DNA of 64,000 nt. Source: Maribacter algarum (ex Zhang et al. 2020). GTDB taxonomy: Bacteria > Bacteroidota > Bacteroidia > Flavobacteriales > Flavobacteriaceae. The position numbers were made by a program, and so were the translations under genes. Location: the NCBI RefSeq assembly GCF_005885635.1, contig NZ_VATY01000002.1, positions 1,050,619-1,114,618 on the forward strand, read 5' to 3'. The notes beneath the pieces are model-generated. The model saw only the letters and a program-made list of their open reading frames with translations, was not told the DNA's origin and did not search any database. Position 1 is the first letter of the stretch. Every line of letters begins with the position of its first letter. This document shows positions 1 through 8,931 of this stretch, piece by piece.

Positions 1-995
1 GCGCCCACAGCTATTGCTTCGACGCGCTCTTTCCGAATTGTATCATTTATCCCTGAAAACTCCATGGTCCCGGCAAAACGAGTAAATCCGTTCATAGGGG
101 TTACCGCCATACTGGACTCCATCAATACGGCGGGCATACTGATACCTAAAGGTCTTTTCACATTGATACGATATCCCTTTCCAGCTTGTAGAGAGAGTTT
201 AATATTCAACTTTTTGGATAAAATTCCAGTCCAAGAACCCGCTGCTAAAACAATTTCGTCAGCTGAAATGCTTCCTTTGGATGTTTTGATACCCTTGATT
301 TGCGAATTACTTAAGGACAAATCCAAAACTTCTTCATTGGTTCGAATTTTAACTCCGACATTTTTCAAATACTGAAGCATTTTGGGCATTATTTCTGTCG
401 GAGTGGTATGTCCGTCGCACTCATAATGAACCGCACCCTTGGCATCTATTTTGATATTAGGTTCGATTTCAGAAAGTTGTGATTTGTTGAGTTCATTTAC
501 TTCCAACCCTAAAAAACTTGCTTTTCGGGCAACCTCCATTTCATGTTCATAGGAAGCTTGGGTTTTATAAATCATCAACAATCCTTTGCGCTCTAACTGA
601 AAATCACCTAAATCTCCGGAGGCTCTAATTCCTTCAAATAAATCCCTACTTAAAAGGTTTACATCTTTGATAACCGGAATTGCTTTTTCAACCTTGGCCT
701 TTGTTGATGACTTTTTAAAATACCAGGACCATTTGAAAAAATCCACATCCCAACGCGGTTTCATATAGAATGGACTCGCTGAATTAAACATCCATTTGAG
801 TCCCTGAGTAATTTTGCCGGGAGAAGCCATGGGAATAATATGGCTAGGAGTCAAATATCCTGCATTAACAAAGGAAGCCCCCGAAGTTATATCCGATTTA
901 TCAATAACGGTTACCTGATGTCCCTCCTTTTGAAGGAAATAGGCAGAGCTCAATCCGACTATTCCACCGCCAATGATTACTATGTTTTTACCCAT
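1..995 (-). CDS. FAD-dependent D-amino acid oxidase, probable cis-4-hydroxy-D-proline oxidase (3' end outside window)
   Basis: Open minus-strand frame starting at the ATG whose complement is at 993-995 and running off the left edge; 331 residues are visible. The N-terminus has the Rossmann FAD motif GGGIVGLS (residues 9-16), followed by SGASFVNAGYLTP and SPGKITQGLKWM, as in DadA-type D-amino acid dehydrogenases (about 415 residues). It is the last visible gene of a hydroxyproline operon, 48 bp after the epimerase. Its likely role is oxidation of cis-4-hydroxy-D-proline to 1-pyrroline-4-hydroxy-2-carboxylate. The family is clear; the substrate is inferred from the neighbours. A general D-amino acid dehydrogenase is the alternative. 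Confidence 0.85.
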   Translation of the reverse strand, partial: MGKNIVIIGGGIVGLSSAYFLQKEGHQVTVIDKSDITSGASFVNAGYLTPSHIIPMASPGKITQGLKWMFNSASPFYMKPRWDVDFFKWSWYFKKSSTKAKVEKAIPVIKDVNLLSRDLFEGIRASGDLGDFQLERKGLLMIYKTQASYEHEMEVARKASFLGLEVNELNKSQLSEIEPNIKIDAKGAVHYECDGHTTPTEIMPKMLQYLKNVGVKIRTNEEVLDLSLSNSQIKGIKTSKGSISADEIVLAAGSWTGILSKKLNIKLSLQAGKGYRINVKRPLGISMPAVLMESSMAVTPMNGFTRFAGTMEFSGINDTIRKERVEAIAVG

Positions 996-1020
996 TTTAA
1001 TTCGAACAAATTTTGAAAGA

Positions 1021-1039
1021 TGCTGAAATATATTCAGCA
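1021..1039 (-). promoter_or_regulatory. Intercistronic stem-loop between epimerase and oxidase genes
   Basis: Perfect inverted repeat with arms TGCTGAA and TTCAGCA and a 5-nt loop, placed 4 nt after the epimerase stop and 25 nt before the oxidase start. The bases after it on the minus strand are only moderately T-rich. It may be a weak attenuator or an mRNA-stabilising hairpin; the role is inferred. Confidence 0.45.
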
Positions 1040-1043
1040 AAAG

Positions 1044-2051
1044 TCAAATTACCTGAAACCCATGTGCATAAGGGTCATCATCATCAATACTTATAGTATT
1101 ATGTCCATATATTTTTGCCCAGCCTTGAATACTGGGTATAATGGCCGTCATTCCATTCAGGGTTGTCTCCTTCTCTACTCGACCAATAAATGTAGACCCA
1201 ATAAAGCTTTCATGCACAAACGCTTCCCCAACTTTTAATTTTCCTTTCGCATACCATTGTGCCATTCGCGCGGATGTTCCTGTACCACAGGGTGAGCGGT
1301 CGATAGCTTTGTCTCCGTAAAAAACAGCATTTCTGGCACTTGCTTCCGAAGAAATGGTCTTACCAGTCCATAGTATGTGACTCACATCACGAATCGTCGC
1401 ATCCTCCAGATGGACAAATCTATCTGGATATTTCAAATTTATTTTCTTTCGGATTTCTTGACTGTACAGAATCAGTTTACTTGCTGTAAAATCTTGAATG
1501 CCAGGAAAGTTTTTTTGAGGATCTACAATGGCATAGAAATTCCCTCCATAGGAAACATCAAATATCAACTCTCCCAATTCTTCACAATCAACTGTTAGTT
1601 CAGAAGCTACCAAATAGGCCTTCACATTTGTCAATTTTACCCAATCAACTTTGCTACCTGATTGCTGATAATCTATATGCACTAAACCAGCAGGAGTTTC
1701 CATACGGACTTTGCCCAGTGTTTTAGGGTGAATCAATCCTTCCTCAATTCCTATAGTAATAGCACCAATAGTACCGTGCCCGCACATTGGTAAGCAACCG
1801 CTAGTTTCTATAAACAGAATACCAAAATCATTTTCAGGATTAGCTGGTGGATAGAAAATACTTCCACTCATCATATCATGCCCGCGGGGTTCGAACATAA
1901 GTCCTTTTCGAATCCAATCGTATTCTTTGAGAAAGTGCTGTCTTTTTTCGCTCATCGAAGCGCCCTGTAATTCGGGACCACCTTCTTTGACTACACGTAC
2001 GGGATTCCCGCAGGTATGACCATCTATACAGGTAAATATGCTTTGCCCCAT
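1044..2051 (-). CDS. 4-hydroxyproline 2-epimerase (proline racemase family)
   Basis: 335-residue cofactor-independent epimerase. Both catalytic cysteines are visible: C90 in LPMCGHGTIG and C255 in DRSPCGTGTSA. A Cys/Cys pair marks racemases and epimerases; trans-3-hydroxyproline dehydratases of this family have Thr in the second place. It should interconvert trans-4-hydroxy-L-proline and cis-4-hydroxy-D-proline in the cytoplasm, the first step of the pathway. It lies 9 bp after the aldehyde dehydrogenase gene in the same operon. Proline racemase activity cannot be excluded from sequence, but the operon strongly favours hydroxyproline. Confidence 0.9.
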   Translation of the reverse strand: MGQSIFTCIDGHTCGNPVRVVKEGGPELQGASMSEKRQHFLKEYDWIRKGLMFEPRGHDMMSGSIFYPPANPENDFGILFIETSGCLPMCGHGTIGAITIGIEEGLIHPKTLGKVRMETPAGLVHIDYQQSGSKVDWVKLTNVKAYLVASELTVDCEELGELIFDVSYGGNFYAIVDPQKNFPGIQDFTASKLILYSQEIRKKINLKYPDRFVHLEDATIRDVSHILWTGKTISSEASARNAVFYGDKAIDRSPCGTGTSARMAQWYAKGKLKVGEAFVHESFIGSTFIGRVEKETTLNGMTAIIPSIQGWAKIYGHNTISIDDDDPYAHGFQVI

Positions 2052-2060
2052 AAAGTAAAA

Positions 2061-3644
2061 TTAGATAGCATCAAAAGTCTGATTCTCATTAACAGATCTA
2101 GAAATTCCTAACGGATTTGCATTCTTCAATTCATTAGGCAATAGATCATTTGGCCAATTTTGAAAACTAAAGGGTCGTACCCACCTTTTAATGGACTGTG
2201 TACCGACTGCCGTAAAGCGACTATCGGTAGATGCGGGATATGGGCCACCATGTTGCATAGATGGACAAACTTCAACTCCCGTAGGAACTCCATTAAAAAT
2301 AATACGCCCTACCCTATTTTGAAGTGTAGCAATTACATGAGGGTATTTTGTAATTTCATTATCATCAGAAATGATAGTTCCTGTTAACTGTCCTTCCAAA
2401 TTTGAAATAATATTTTGTAGTTCTGCCGCATCTTCACATTGCACAACCATTGAAAACGGACCAAAAACCTCATGATGCAATTTTATGTTTTCTAAAAAGG
2501 TATGTCCCTCTACAGTTACAATAGTCTGTTTGGCATGGTTTACACTTACTTCGGAACCATATTCAGCGGCCACTACTAATCCCGATTGGTCAATCGCAGA
2601 TTTCTTGTTCTTTTCGTATGTCCCAATAATATTTGGATGAAGCATACATGAAGGTTCTATTTTTATAATTTCTTCCGATAAGGTATTGATAAAGTTTGTG
2701 AGGCTTTCTCCTTTAATTCCCAGCAGTAAGCCTGGTTTGGTACAGAACTGTCCGGAACCCGCTGTAATAGAACCTGCATACATCTTTGCCAATTCTGGGG
2801 TTCTATTCAAAAGAGCTCCCGGAAGCATAATAACTGGATTTATACTTCCCATTTCCGCAAAAACAGGAATGGGCTCCTCACGTTGTGCCGCCAAATCGAA
2901 TAGTGCTCTTCCTCCTCTGATACTTCCTGTAAATCCAACTGCTTTCACCATAGGATGTTTTACAAGTTGCACTCCGACCTCGATACCACTACTATTTAAA
3001 TTCGAAAATACGCCATTAGGCATACCTGTGACTTTGGCCGCTTTGATAATTGCAGATGCGACCAGTTCACTCGTACCTGCATGCATGGGGTGTGATTTAA
3101 CGATTACTGGACATCCTGCCGCCAAAGCTGCCGCGGTATCACCACCCGCCGTTGAAAAAGCCAATGGAAAATTACTGGCACCAAAAACAACAACAGGTCC
3201 TAATGGAACCAGCATTTTACGTAAATCAACCTTGGGCGTAGGCTCCCTATCTGGTATGGCCGTGTCAATTGTCGCATCTACCCAAGAACCTTCTTCTACT
3301 AGTGTCGCAAAAGCTCTCAATTGGCCAACTGTTCTTCCACGCTCGCCTTTTGCCCTTCCTTCGGGTAATCCAGATTCGGAGCAATAGGTTTTAATCAAAG
3401 TATCATCTAAAGCAAGTATACCATCAGCAATGGCATTTAAAAACGTAGCTTTTTCCTTTCCTGATTTTTGGTTGTATGTGATGTAGGCATCCGAAGCTAG
3501 GAATACAGCCTCATTGATTTCTTCAGTACTTGCCTCGATGAATTCGTTCTCGTTTTCAATATTCAAGAGGGGATTAAACGTTCTATAGGTTTTGGTCCCG
3601 CTCCCTGTTAATCTGTTACCAACATAGTTTTTTCCTGTAATCAT
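2061..3644 (-). CDS. 2-oxoglutarate semialdehyde (2,5-dioxovalerate) dehydrogenase, NADP-type ALDH
   Basis: 527-residue aldehyde dehydrogenase of the length usual for the KGSADH group. Key residues: N158 (GASNFP), E264 (VFAEMGSINP) and nucleophile C301 (GSGQFCTKPG). It oxidises 2-oxoglutarate semialdehyde to 2-oxoglutarate, the final pathway step that feeds the TCA cycle. Its start overlaps the stop of the DUF1272 gene by 4 bp, which implies translational coupling. The same enzyme type serves pentose and hexarate pathways elsewhere; here the epimerase and oxidase point to hydroxyproline. Confidence 0.9.
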   Translation of the reverse strand: MITGKNYVGNRLTGSGTKTYRTFNPLLNIENENEFIEASTEEINEAVFLASDAYITYNQKSGKEKATFLNAIADGILALDDTLIKTYCSESGLPEGRAKGERGRTVGQLRAFATLVEEGSWVDATIDTAIPDREPTPKVDLRKMLVPLGPVVVFGASNFPLAFSTAGGDTAAALAAGCPVIVKSHPMHAGTSELVASAIIKAAKVTGMPNGVFSNLNSSGIEVGVQLVKHPMVKAVGFTGSIRGGRALFDLAAQREEPIPVFAEMGSINPVIMLPGALLNRTPELAKMYAGSITAGSGQFCTKPGLLLGIKGESLTNFINTLSEEIIKIEPSCMLHPNIIGTYEKNKKSAIDQSGLVVAAEYGSEVSVNHAKQTIVTVEGHTFLENIKLHHEVFGPFSMVVQCEDAAELQNIISNLEGQLTGTIISDDNEITKYPHVIATLQNRVGRIIFNGVPTGVEVCPSMQHGGPYPASTDSRFTAVGTQSIKRWVRPFSFQNWPNDLLPNELKNANPLGISRSVNENQTFDAI

Positions 3645-3907
3645 TTTTCTTGAATTCTTTTTAAATGTGCTTCTACGTCCACAGGTTTGTGAACCACTTT
3701 TTGTGATACCGGATACTTCTCCAATAATTCCTTAGGTCGGATAGGTCTCTTTTCAAAATTTCCTCCACAATTCGGACAAACTTTGAGCAATATATCTTCA
3801 ACACAGGTTGTACAAAAAGTACATTCAAATGTACAAATCATAGCATCATCAGAATCAAACGGCAATGATTTATTGCAATTTTCACAACTGGGTCTAATTT
3901 CAAGCAT
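3641..3907 (-). CDS. DUF1272 small zinc-binding protein in the hydroxyproline operon
   Basis: 88-residue protein with paired Cys motifs: CENC, CTFEC, CTTC and CPNC. These fit one or two structural zinc sites as in DUF1272. It has no signal peptide. It sits 3 bp after the DapA-like gene and overlaps the dehydrogenase start by 4 bp, so it is co-expressed with the catabolic enzymes. DUF1272 has no established function. A role as accessory or chaperone to an operon enzyme is only a guess from position. Confidence 0.85.
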   Translation of the reverse strand: MLEIRPSCENCNKSLPFDSDDAMICTFECTFCTTCVEDILLKVCPNCGGNFEKRPIRPKELLEKYPVSQKVVHKPVDVEAHLKRIQEK

Positions 3908-3910
3908 TTT

Positions 3911-4825
3911 TTAAAATGATTTATAGTCAGGTAAAATAGGCCGTGTTTTGAGTCCTTCTTCGATGACTTTTAATACTCTTTTCCGCTCGTCACCTGAGAG
4001 ATTTAGCCTTGGTTTTCTAACCGTTTCAGTACCTATACCGGTGGCTACTTCGGCTAATTTAATGTTCTGTACTAATTGCGGACTAATATCCAATTCCAAT
4101 AAAGGTAAGAACCAGCGGTATATTTCAGTTGCTTCTTTTGGGCGACCAGCCTTTGCCAATTCATAAATGGCAACCGTCTCCTCAGGAAATGCACACACCA
4201 AGCCAGCGACCCAACCATCGGCACCCATAAAAAGACTCTCAAGCGCCAATGGGTCAACACCGGTTAAAATACTTAAGCGCTCTCCAAAACGGTTTCGCAA
4301 CCTACCAATATTAATAATATCCCTCGTAGATTCCTTTACAGCTGTAATATTGTCAAGTTCAAGCAACTCTTCAAACATATCAACGGTAACTTCAATTTTA
4401 TAATCAACCGGATTATTGTAAATCATAATTGGAAGATCCGTACTAGAAGCAATATCTTTAAAATACTGTACTGTTTCAATATCCGTTGATTTGTAGCGCA
4501 TCGGCGGCAAAATCATTAAGGCATCGGCCCCATTCTCGTGAGCATCCGAAGCCGCGGCTATGGCAACTTTTGTTGCTTGTTCAGCAATAGTCATAACAAC
4601 GGGTATCTTTCCTTCACTCAATTGAACAGTTTCCCTGATCAGGACATTTTTTTCCTCTGCCAATAGTGTACTAGCTTCTCCTAACGAGCCCCCAAGCACA
4701 ATACCGTGCACTCCAGCATCTATTTGAGCTCTTATATTTTTGGCGAACATAATTAGATCAAGGGTGTCATCCTCGTTAAATTTCGTGGTAACTGCCGGCA
4801 TGACACCTTTCCATTCTACTTTCAT
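3911..4825 (-). CDS. DapA-family lyase, probable 1-pyrroline-4-hydroxy-2-carboxylate deaminase
   Basis: 304-residue TIM-barrel protein of the dihydrodipicolinate synthase/N-acetylneuraminate lyase family. Visible motifs are GGSLGEAS (45-52, pyruvate-carboxyl binding), Y136 in MIYNNP and the Schiff-base lysine K164 in TAVKEST. In this operon the predicted reaction is deamination of 1-pyrroline-4-hydroxy-2-carboxylate to 2-oxoglutarate semialdehyde. It is the first gene of the minus-strand operon, facing the AraC regulator across 145 bp. The family is certain; the substrate is from context. It is not the biosynthetic DapA, given the neighbours. Confidence 0.85.
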   Translation of the reverse strand: MKVEWKGVMPAVTTKFNEDDTLDLIMFAKNIRAQIDAGVHGIVLGGSLGEASTLLAEEKNVLIRETVQLSEGKIPVVMTIAEQATKVAIAAASDAHENGADALMILPPMRYKSTDIETVQYFKDIASSTDLPIMIYNNPVDYKIEVTVDMFEELLELDNITAVKESTRDIINIGRLRNRFGERLSILTGVDPLALESLFMGADGWVAGLVCAFPEETVAIYELAKAGRPKEATEIYRWFLPLLELDISPQLVQNIKLAEVATGIGTETVRKPRLNLSGDERKRVLKVIEEGLKTRPILPDYKSF

Positions 4826-4970
4826 TGTATTGCGTTTATAATTTCGAACAAAAATAATTTGAAAAAACCATGAATGGTTACTTTCATTTTATCCAAAAAT
4901 GAGATTATATTATCTAAATATTGAATATTTTTAAATATTATAGCATAAAATATGCCCATATCTGAACTCT
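4826..4970. promoter_or_regulatory. Divergent promoter region of hydroxyproline operon and AraC regulator
   Basis: AT-rich 145-bp intergenic region. It holds two inverted repeats: 4924-4939 (AATATTT, 2 nt, AAATATT) and 4943-4955 (GCATA, 3 nt, TATGC). They are possible operators for the adjacent regulator, but in DNA this AT-rich one of them could arise by chance. No convincing TAnnTTTG box was seen for either direction. Confidence 0.4.
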
Positions 4971-5828
4971 ATGAAAGTACAACCATTTCAAATTGTTAAA
5001 CCCTTAAATGAAAACCTGATCATTCAAGTTGATGGAGTAAAAGGATTTTACAACAAACTACATCAGCACAATGAAATACAACTTAGTCAGATTGTAAAGG
5101 GATTTGGTAAATTAGTCATTGGTGATAGTGTACATCAGTTTCAAAGCGGGGATATTTTCGCTATTGGTTCGAACTGTCCTCATCTTTTTAAAACGGAGGA
5201 GAAACAGGGTCATGTTCAAATGATTTCACTATTCTTTACCCCGGATACTTTTGGAAAAGAGTTTTTTACTATTCCCGACCTTTCAGAAATTAAACCATTT
5301 TTTGATTTGGTACGAGAGGGGTTCCAGGTATTATCAAAAAAGCATGACATCGGTGAGATATTTCTTGATATTCCGAAGGTCTCTAAAACTACCAGAGTTG
5401 TTTTATTCATTGAATTGTTGCAGCACTTAGTGAATGCCGAAAAGAGTTCGTTGACAAGCTTTACCTACCCAAAAGAAATAGGGAATCTAGCAGGAAATAG
5501 AATGCAAATAGTTTTTGATTATGTACTGCACCATTTCCATGAACAAGTAAAGTTGGACGAGGTTTCAAGTCTTGTTCATATGACACCGAATGCCTTTTGT
5601 AAGTTCTTTAAGCAACGTACGGACAAAACCTTTTTTCAATTTTTGATAGAATTACGGATAGAACATTCAAGTCAACTTTTAAGAAATCAAACTGACTTAT
5701 CAATCGCGGAAATATCAGAGCGTTCTGGTTTCAAGTCAATATCGAACTTCAATCGAAAATTTAAGGCTTCGAAAGGTGTGGTTCCTTCGCAATACAAAAA
5801 AGCCATTTTAAATCTAAGAAACCAGTAA
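4971..5828 (+). CDS. AraC-family transcriptional regulator with N-terminal cupin domain
   Basis: 285 residues. The first ~110 form a cupin-like sensor domain (HQHNEIQLSQI, FQSGDIFAIGSNCPH). The last ~100 hold two helix-turn-helix motifs of the AraC type (LDEVSSLVHMTPNAFCKFFK and IAEISERSGFKSISNFNRKF). It is divergent from the hydroxyproline operon, so it is the obvious candidate regulator of that operon, with hydroxyproline or an intermediate as inducer (inferred). Its stop lies 2 bp from the convergent aldose epimerase stop. Confidence 0.9.
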   Translation: MKVQPFQIVKPLNENLIIQVDGVKGFYNKLHQHNEIQLSQIVKGFGKLVIGDSVHQFQSGDIFAIGSNCPHLFKTEEKQGHVQMISLFFTPDTFGKEFFTIPDLSEIKPFFDLVREGFQVLSKKHDIGEIFLDIPKVSKTTRVVLFIELLQHLVNAEKSSLTSFTYPKEIGNLAGNRMQIVFDYVLHHFHEQVKLDEVSSLVHMTPNAFCKFFKQRTDKTFFQFLIELRIEHSSQLLRNQTDLSIAEISERSGFKSISNFNRKFKASKGVVPSQYKKAILNLRNQ

Positions 5829-5830
5829 GA

Positions 5831-7003
5831 TTACTCTGCTGATACTCCGAACTTGTAGGTACAATTTGAAGTGTAGACTTCTCCTGGCTCTAAAAGTGTA
5901 CTTGGGAAATCCGGTTTATTTGGAGAATCCGGAAAATGTTGGGTTTCTAGACAAAAAGAACCTCTAAAGACATAGGGTTTACCACTTTTTCCAATAGTTG
6001 TGCCGTCCATGAAGTTTCCTCCGTAGAATTGAACTCCAGGTTCATCTGTGAATACTTCCATGGTTCTTCCACTAATTGGCTCCAAAACTTTTGCGCAAAG
6101 GACAAGTCCATCATCATTTTTTGGAGTATCATTTAAAACGAAATTATGGTCATACCCATTTCCCATTTTGAGTTGTTCGAAATCCTCTTCTAAATCTACA
6201 CCAATTGTCTTTGGTTTAGTAAAATCGAAAGGAGTATCCGCAACTTTGTCAATTTCACCAGTGGGAATAAGTCCGTCATCCACTGGTGTGTAGCCATCCG
6301 CATTAATCATCAAAACGTGGTCATTTATATCACCATTGCCTTCTCCCTTCAAATTAAAAAAGGAATGATGCGTCAGGTTTACCACTGTAGGCTTATCAGT
6401 TGTAGCTTGATATTTGATTTTCAATTCATTATCATCAGTTAAAGCATATGAAACTTTAATATCCAAATTACCCGGATAACCCTCTTCCATATCTGGGGAA
6501 GTTCTTGAAAAATCGATACTATTTGAAGTTGCATTGTCGACCTTCCAAACAACACTCTCAAAGCCTTTATCGCCTCCATGTAAATGGTTCCCATTATTGT
6601 TTTTTGCTAAGGAATAGGTGTTTTCACCAATACTAAAACTTCCATTGGCAATACGGTTTCCATAGCGCCCCACAATTGATCCAAAAAATGACCTTGGGCT
6701 ATTCAGATATTCATCAAGCGTAGCGTATCCAAGAACTACATCCTCAAATTTTCCATTCTTATCTGGAACATGTAAGGAAATTACCCGCTGCCCGTAATTA
6801 GTGAAAGTCACTTCCAATCCATTTTTATTGGTCAGCACATATAATTTAACCGAGTCCCCTTCTACAATTCCTTCAAAATCTTTTGGTGAAATTTTGGTTT
6901 TTAAAGCTACTGTTGTTGAGGTTACTACCTCGTCCTTTTTTTCTTCCTTACAAGCTATTAGGCATAGTAGAAGAGAAAGTGAGAATACTATAGTTTTCTT
7001 CAT
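5831..7003 (-). CDS. Aldose 1-epimerase (galactose mutarotase) lipoprotein
   Basis: 390-residue GalM-family protein with a lipoprotein signal (LLLCLIAC, Cys near residue 18). It is therefore anchored in the periplasm or at the outer membrane, unlike cytoplasmic GalM. Family signs: FTNYGQRVISLHVPDKNGK, GSIVGRYGNRIANG, NNNGNHLHGG, LTHHSFFNL (catalytic His region) and PGVQFYGGNFMDG. It interconverts alpha and beta anomers of aldoses. It is a single gene, convergent with araC and divergent from the M28 peptidase gene. Confidence 0.9.
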   Translation of the reverse strand: MKKTIVFSLSLLLCLIACKEEKKDEVVTSTTVALKTKISPKDFEGIVEGDSVKLYVLTNKNGLEVTFTNYGQRVISLHVPDKNGKFEDVVLGYATLDEYLNSPRSFFGSIVGRYGNRIANGSFSIGENTYSLAKNNNGNHLHGGDKGFESVVWKVDNATSNSIDFSRTSPDMEEGYPGNLDIKVSYALTDDNELKIKYQATTDKPTVVNLTHHSFFNLKGEGNGDINDHVLMINADGYTPVDDGLIPTGEIDKVADTPFDFTKPKTIGVDLEEDFEQLKMGNGYDHNFVLNDTPKNDDGLVLCAKVLEPISGRTMEVFTDEPGVQFYGGNFMDGTTIGKSGKPYVFRGSFCLETQHFPDSPNKPDFPSTLLEPGEVYTSNCTYKFGVSAE

Positions 7004-7076
7004 GTTTAAGGTCCTTAATCTGAATTAAATCATCTATAGCCAAGTTAATGAAAAAAGTGTTACTTGATTAAGTATC

Positions 7077-7104
7077 TTGGTTCCTTAAGTTTTCACTATT
7101 TTTG
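7077..7104 (+). promoter_or_regulatory. Promoter of the M28 peptidase gene
   Basis: TTG at 7077-7079, a 17-bp spacer and TATTTTTG at 7097-7104. This fits the Bacteroidota consensus TTG-N17-23-TAnnTTTG. The start codon is 29 bp downstream. Confidence 0.65.
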
Positions 7105-7133
7105 GAGGATTTCTAACTCAAGAAAACTCTCAA

Positions 7134-8696
7134 ATGAAAAGAATTCTTCTCTGCAGCTTTGCATTTGCAATATCCTGCAATACGTCCCAAAAAACAGTAA
7201 CAGAAACAACTCAAGTGCAAGCTGTGGTCGTTAGTCCTACGACCTATGCGGAAACTATTACCGAGGCTGAATTAAAAGAACACCTGTACATTTATGCCTC
7301 TGATGAATATGAAGGTCGCGAAACAGGCACACCTGGTCAGAAAAAGGCTATCGCATATCTTCAGGCGCAGTATCAAAAAATGGGAATTCCTGCTGTCAAA
7401 TCTGATGGAGATTACTTTCAGAAGGTCCCTTTGGAAATAAGTAAAGTGCCGTCTGGAAAAGTAATCTTAAATGGAACCGAGTATACGGTAGGCGAGCATA
7501 TTGTTTCTTTTTCTCAGGCAGTTGATACTAATGAAGCTATTGTTTATGGTGCATTTGGTATCGAAGATGGTGATTATTCTGACTACTCCAGTATTGATGT
7601 TACTGATAAATATGTTTTGGTGAAAGCTGGGGAACCTTTGAATGAAGATGGAACTTATATGCTATCTGGAACAAGTTCAAAATCTTTATGGAGCAACATT
7701 TCAGAATCTTTAAGCAAAAGAATAAAATTGGCCAAAGATAAGGGCGCAAAAGGAATTCTATATTTTGACCAAGTGAACTACCCAAGATTTAAAAGTAGGT
7801 TTGATTATATGAAGAGCGCCGATAGTGGCAACATGAGTTTATCGGAAAGTCAAAATGATGCATTTGCAAGTTTCTTTATTGACTCTGAATTTGCAAAATC
7901 CCTATACCCTGAAATCGAAACCCATAATAATCCAAAAGCAGTAGAGACTAAATTGGATTTTAAAGTTGAGAGTACTAATAATGAAGTGAGTTCCGAAAAC
8001 GTGGTGGCAATTCTGAAAGGTTCTGAAAAACCGGAAGAATATGTAGTTATTTCATCTCACCTAGACCATATAGGGGTCAATGCCGATGGGGAAATTAATA
8101 ATGGAGCAGATGATGACGGCTCAGGCACAGTAGCCCTTCTGGAAATTGCTCAGGCTTTCAAAAAATCTGCGGACGAAGGTAACGGTCCTAAACGTTCTAT
8201 TGTATTCTTACACGTTACAGGTGAAGAAAAAGGTCTTCTGGGGTCTCAGTACTATACTGATGTGGAACCTTTACTACCTTTGGCAAATACGGTTGCCAAT
8301 TTGAACATCGATATGATTGGACGAATCGATCCCAAACGTGAGGGAGATAGAAACTATATCTATTTAATAGGCTCTGACAAGCTGAGTACTGATTTACATG
8401 AGCTTTCTGAAGAAGTCAATTCGAAGTATATGAATATAGAATTGGACTATACCTATAATGATGAGAATGACCCAAATCGTTTTTATTATAGGAGCGACCA
8501 TTACAACTTTGCAAAAAACAATATTCCGATTATTTTTTATTTCAACGGAACCCACGATGACTATCACAGACCAACGGATACGCCCGATAAAATAAACTAT
8601 GATTTACTTCAGAATAGAACACAATTGGTCTTCCACACCGCTTGGGAAGTCGCAAATAGAGAGCAGCGTGTTATCGTCGACAAGGCTGGTAAATAG
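7134..8696 (+). CDS. M28-family zinc metallopeptidase (aminopeptidase-like) lipoprotein
   Basis: 520 residues with a lipobox (FAISC, Cys15), so exported and lipid-anchored. A protease-associated region precedes the M28 core. Zinc and catalytic motifs are SSHLDHIG, NNGADDDGSGT, HVTGEEKGLLGS, NLNIDMIGRID and a C-terminal YHRPTDT. The family removes N-terminal residues from peptides, here probably periplasmic or surface-exposed. It has its own promoter and a following hairpin terminator, so it is monocistronic. The exact substrate is unknown. Confidence 0.9.
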   Translation: MKRILLCSFAFAISCNTSQKTVTETTQVQAVVVSPTTYAETITEAELKEHLYIYASDEYEGRETGTPGQKKAIAYLQAQYQKMGIPAVKSDGDYFQKVPLEISKVPSGKVILNGTEYTVGEHIVSFSQAVDTNEAIVYGAFGIEDGDYSDYSSIDVTDKYVLVKAGEPLNEDGTYMLSGTSSKSLWSNISESLSKRIKLAKDKGAKGILYFDQVNYPRFKSRFDYMKSADSGNMSLSESQNDAFASFFIDSEFAKSLYPEIETHNNPKAVETKLDFKVESTNNEVSSENVVAILKGSEKPEEYVVISSHLDHIGVNADGEINNGADDDGSGTVALLEIAQAFKKSADEGNGPKRSIVFLHVTGEEKGLLGSQYYTDVEPLLPLANTVANLNIDMIGRIDPKREGDRNYIYLIGSDKLSTDLHELSEEVNSKYMNIELDYTYNDENDPNRFYYRSDHYNFAKNNIPIIFYFNGTHDDYHRPTDTPDKINYDLLQNRTQLVFHTAWEVANREQRVIVDKAGK

Positions 8697-8719
8697 GAAT
8701 ATTTTGAATTTAGTTTTGA

Positions 8720-8747
8720 AAGCCCTGCGAAATACGGGGCTTTTTTA
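8720..8747 (+). terminator. Rho-independent terminator after the M28 peptidase
   Basis: AAGCCC and GGGCTT arms around a short loop (8720-8742), followed by a run of T. It lies 23 bp after the peptidase stop. Confidence 0.8.
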
Positions 8748-8810
8748 CTTTTAAAAACCGGCCTGAATTATGGTATCAAAAAAAACCATATCGATATCGA
8801 TAAGGCTTGT

Positions 8811-8834
8811 ATTTATGGGTGGAAGACCGGGTTC
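8811..8834 (-). repeat. Partial duplicate of the tRNA-His 3' end
   Basis: 22 of 24 bases match 8925-8948, which spans the 3' end of the tRNA-His gene and its flank. The shared core is 18 identical bases, GGGTGGAAGACCGGGTTC. The two copies are direct and 114 bp apart. This resembles an attachment-site remnant from an element that once used the tRNA 3' end, but a simple local duplication would look the same. Confidence 0.6.
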
Positions 8835-8880
8835 ACCTCGACTCCGTTTGGCACAGGCTTCTCACCCTACTCCTGAGAGT

Positions 8881-8919
8881 GTAAAAAACAAAGTCCCCAC
8901 ATTTTACTGCGAGGACTTT
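8881..8919 (-). terminator. Terminator of tRNA-His
   Basis: On the minus strand, arms AAAGTCC and GGACTTT (8919-8890) are followed by GTTTTTT. The hairpin lies just downstream of the tRNA 3' end. Confidence 0.75.
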
Positions 8920-8931
8920 TACCTATTTCAG

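Noticed and set aside
2686..3387. 233-residue plus-strand ORF
   Set aside because: It lies wholly antisense to the clear aldehyde dehydrogenase gene and has no domain or signal.
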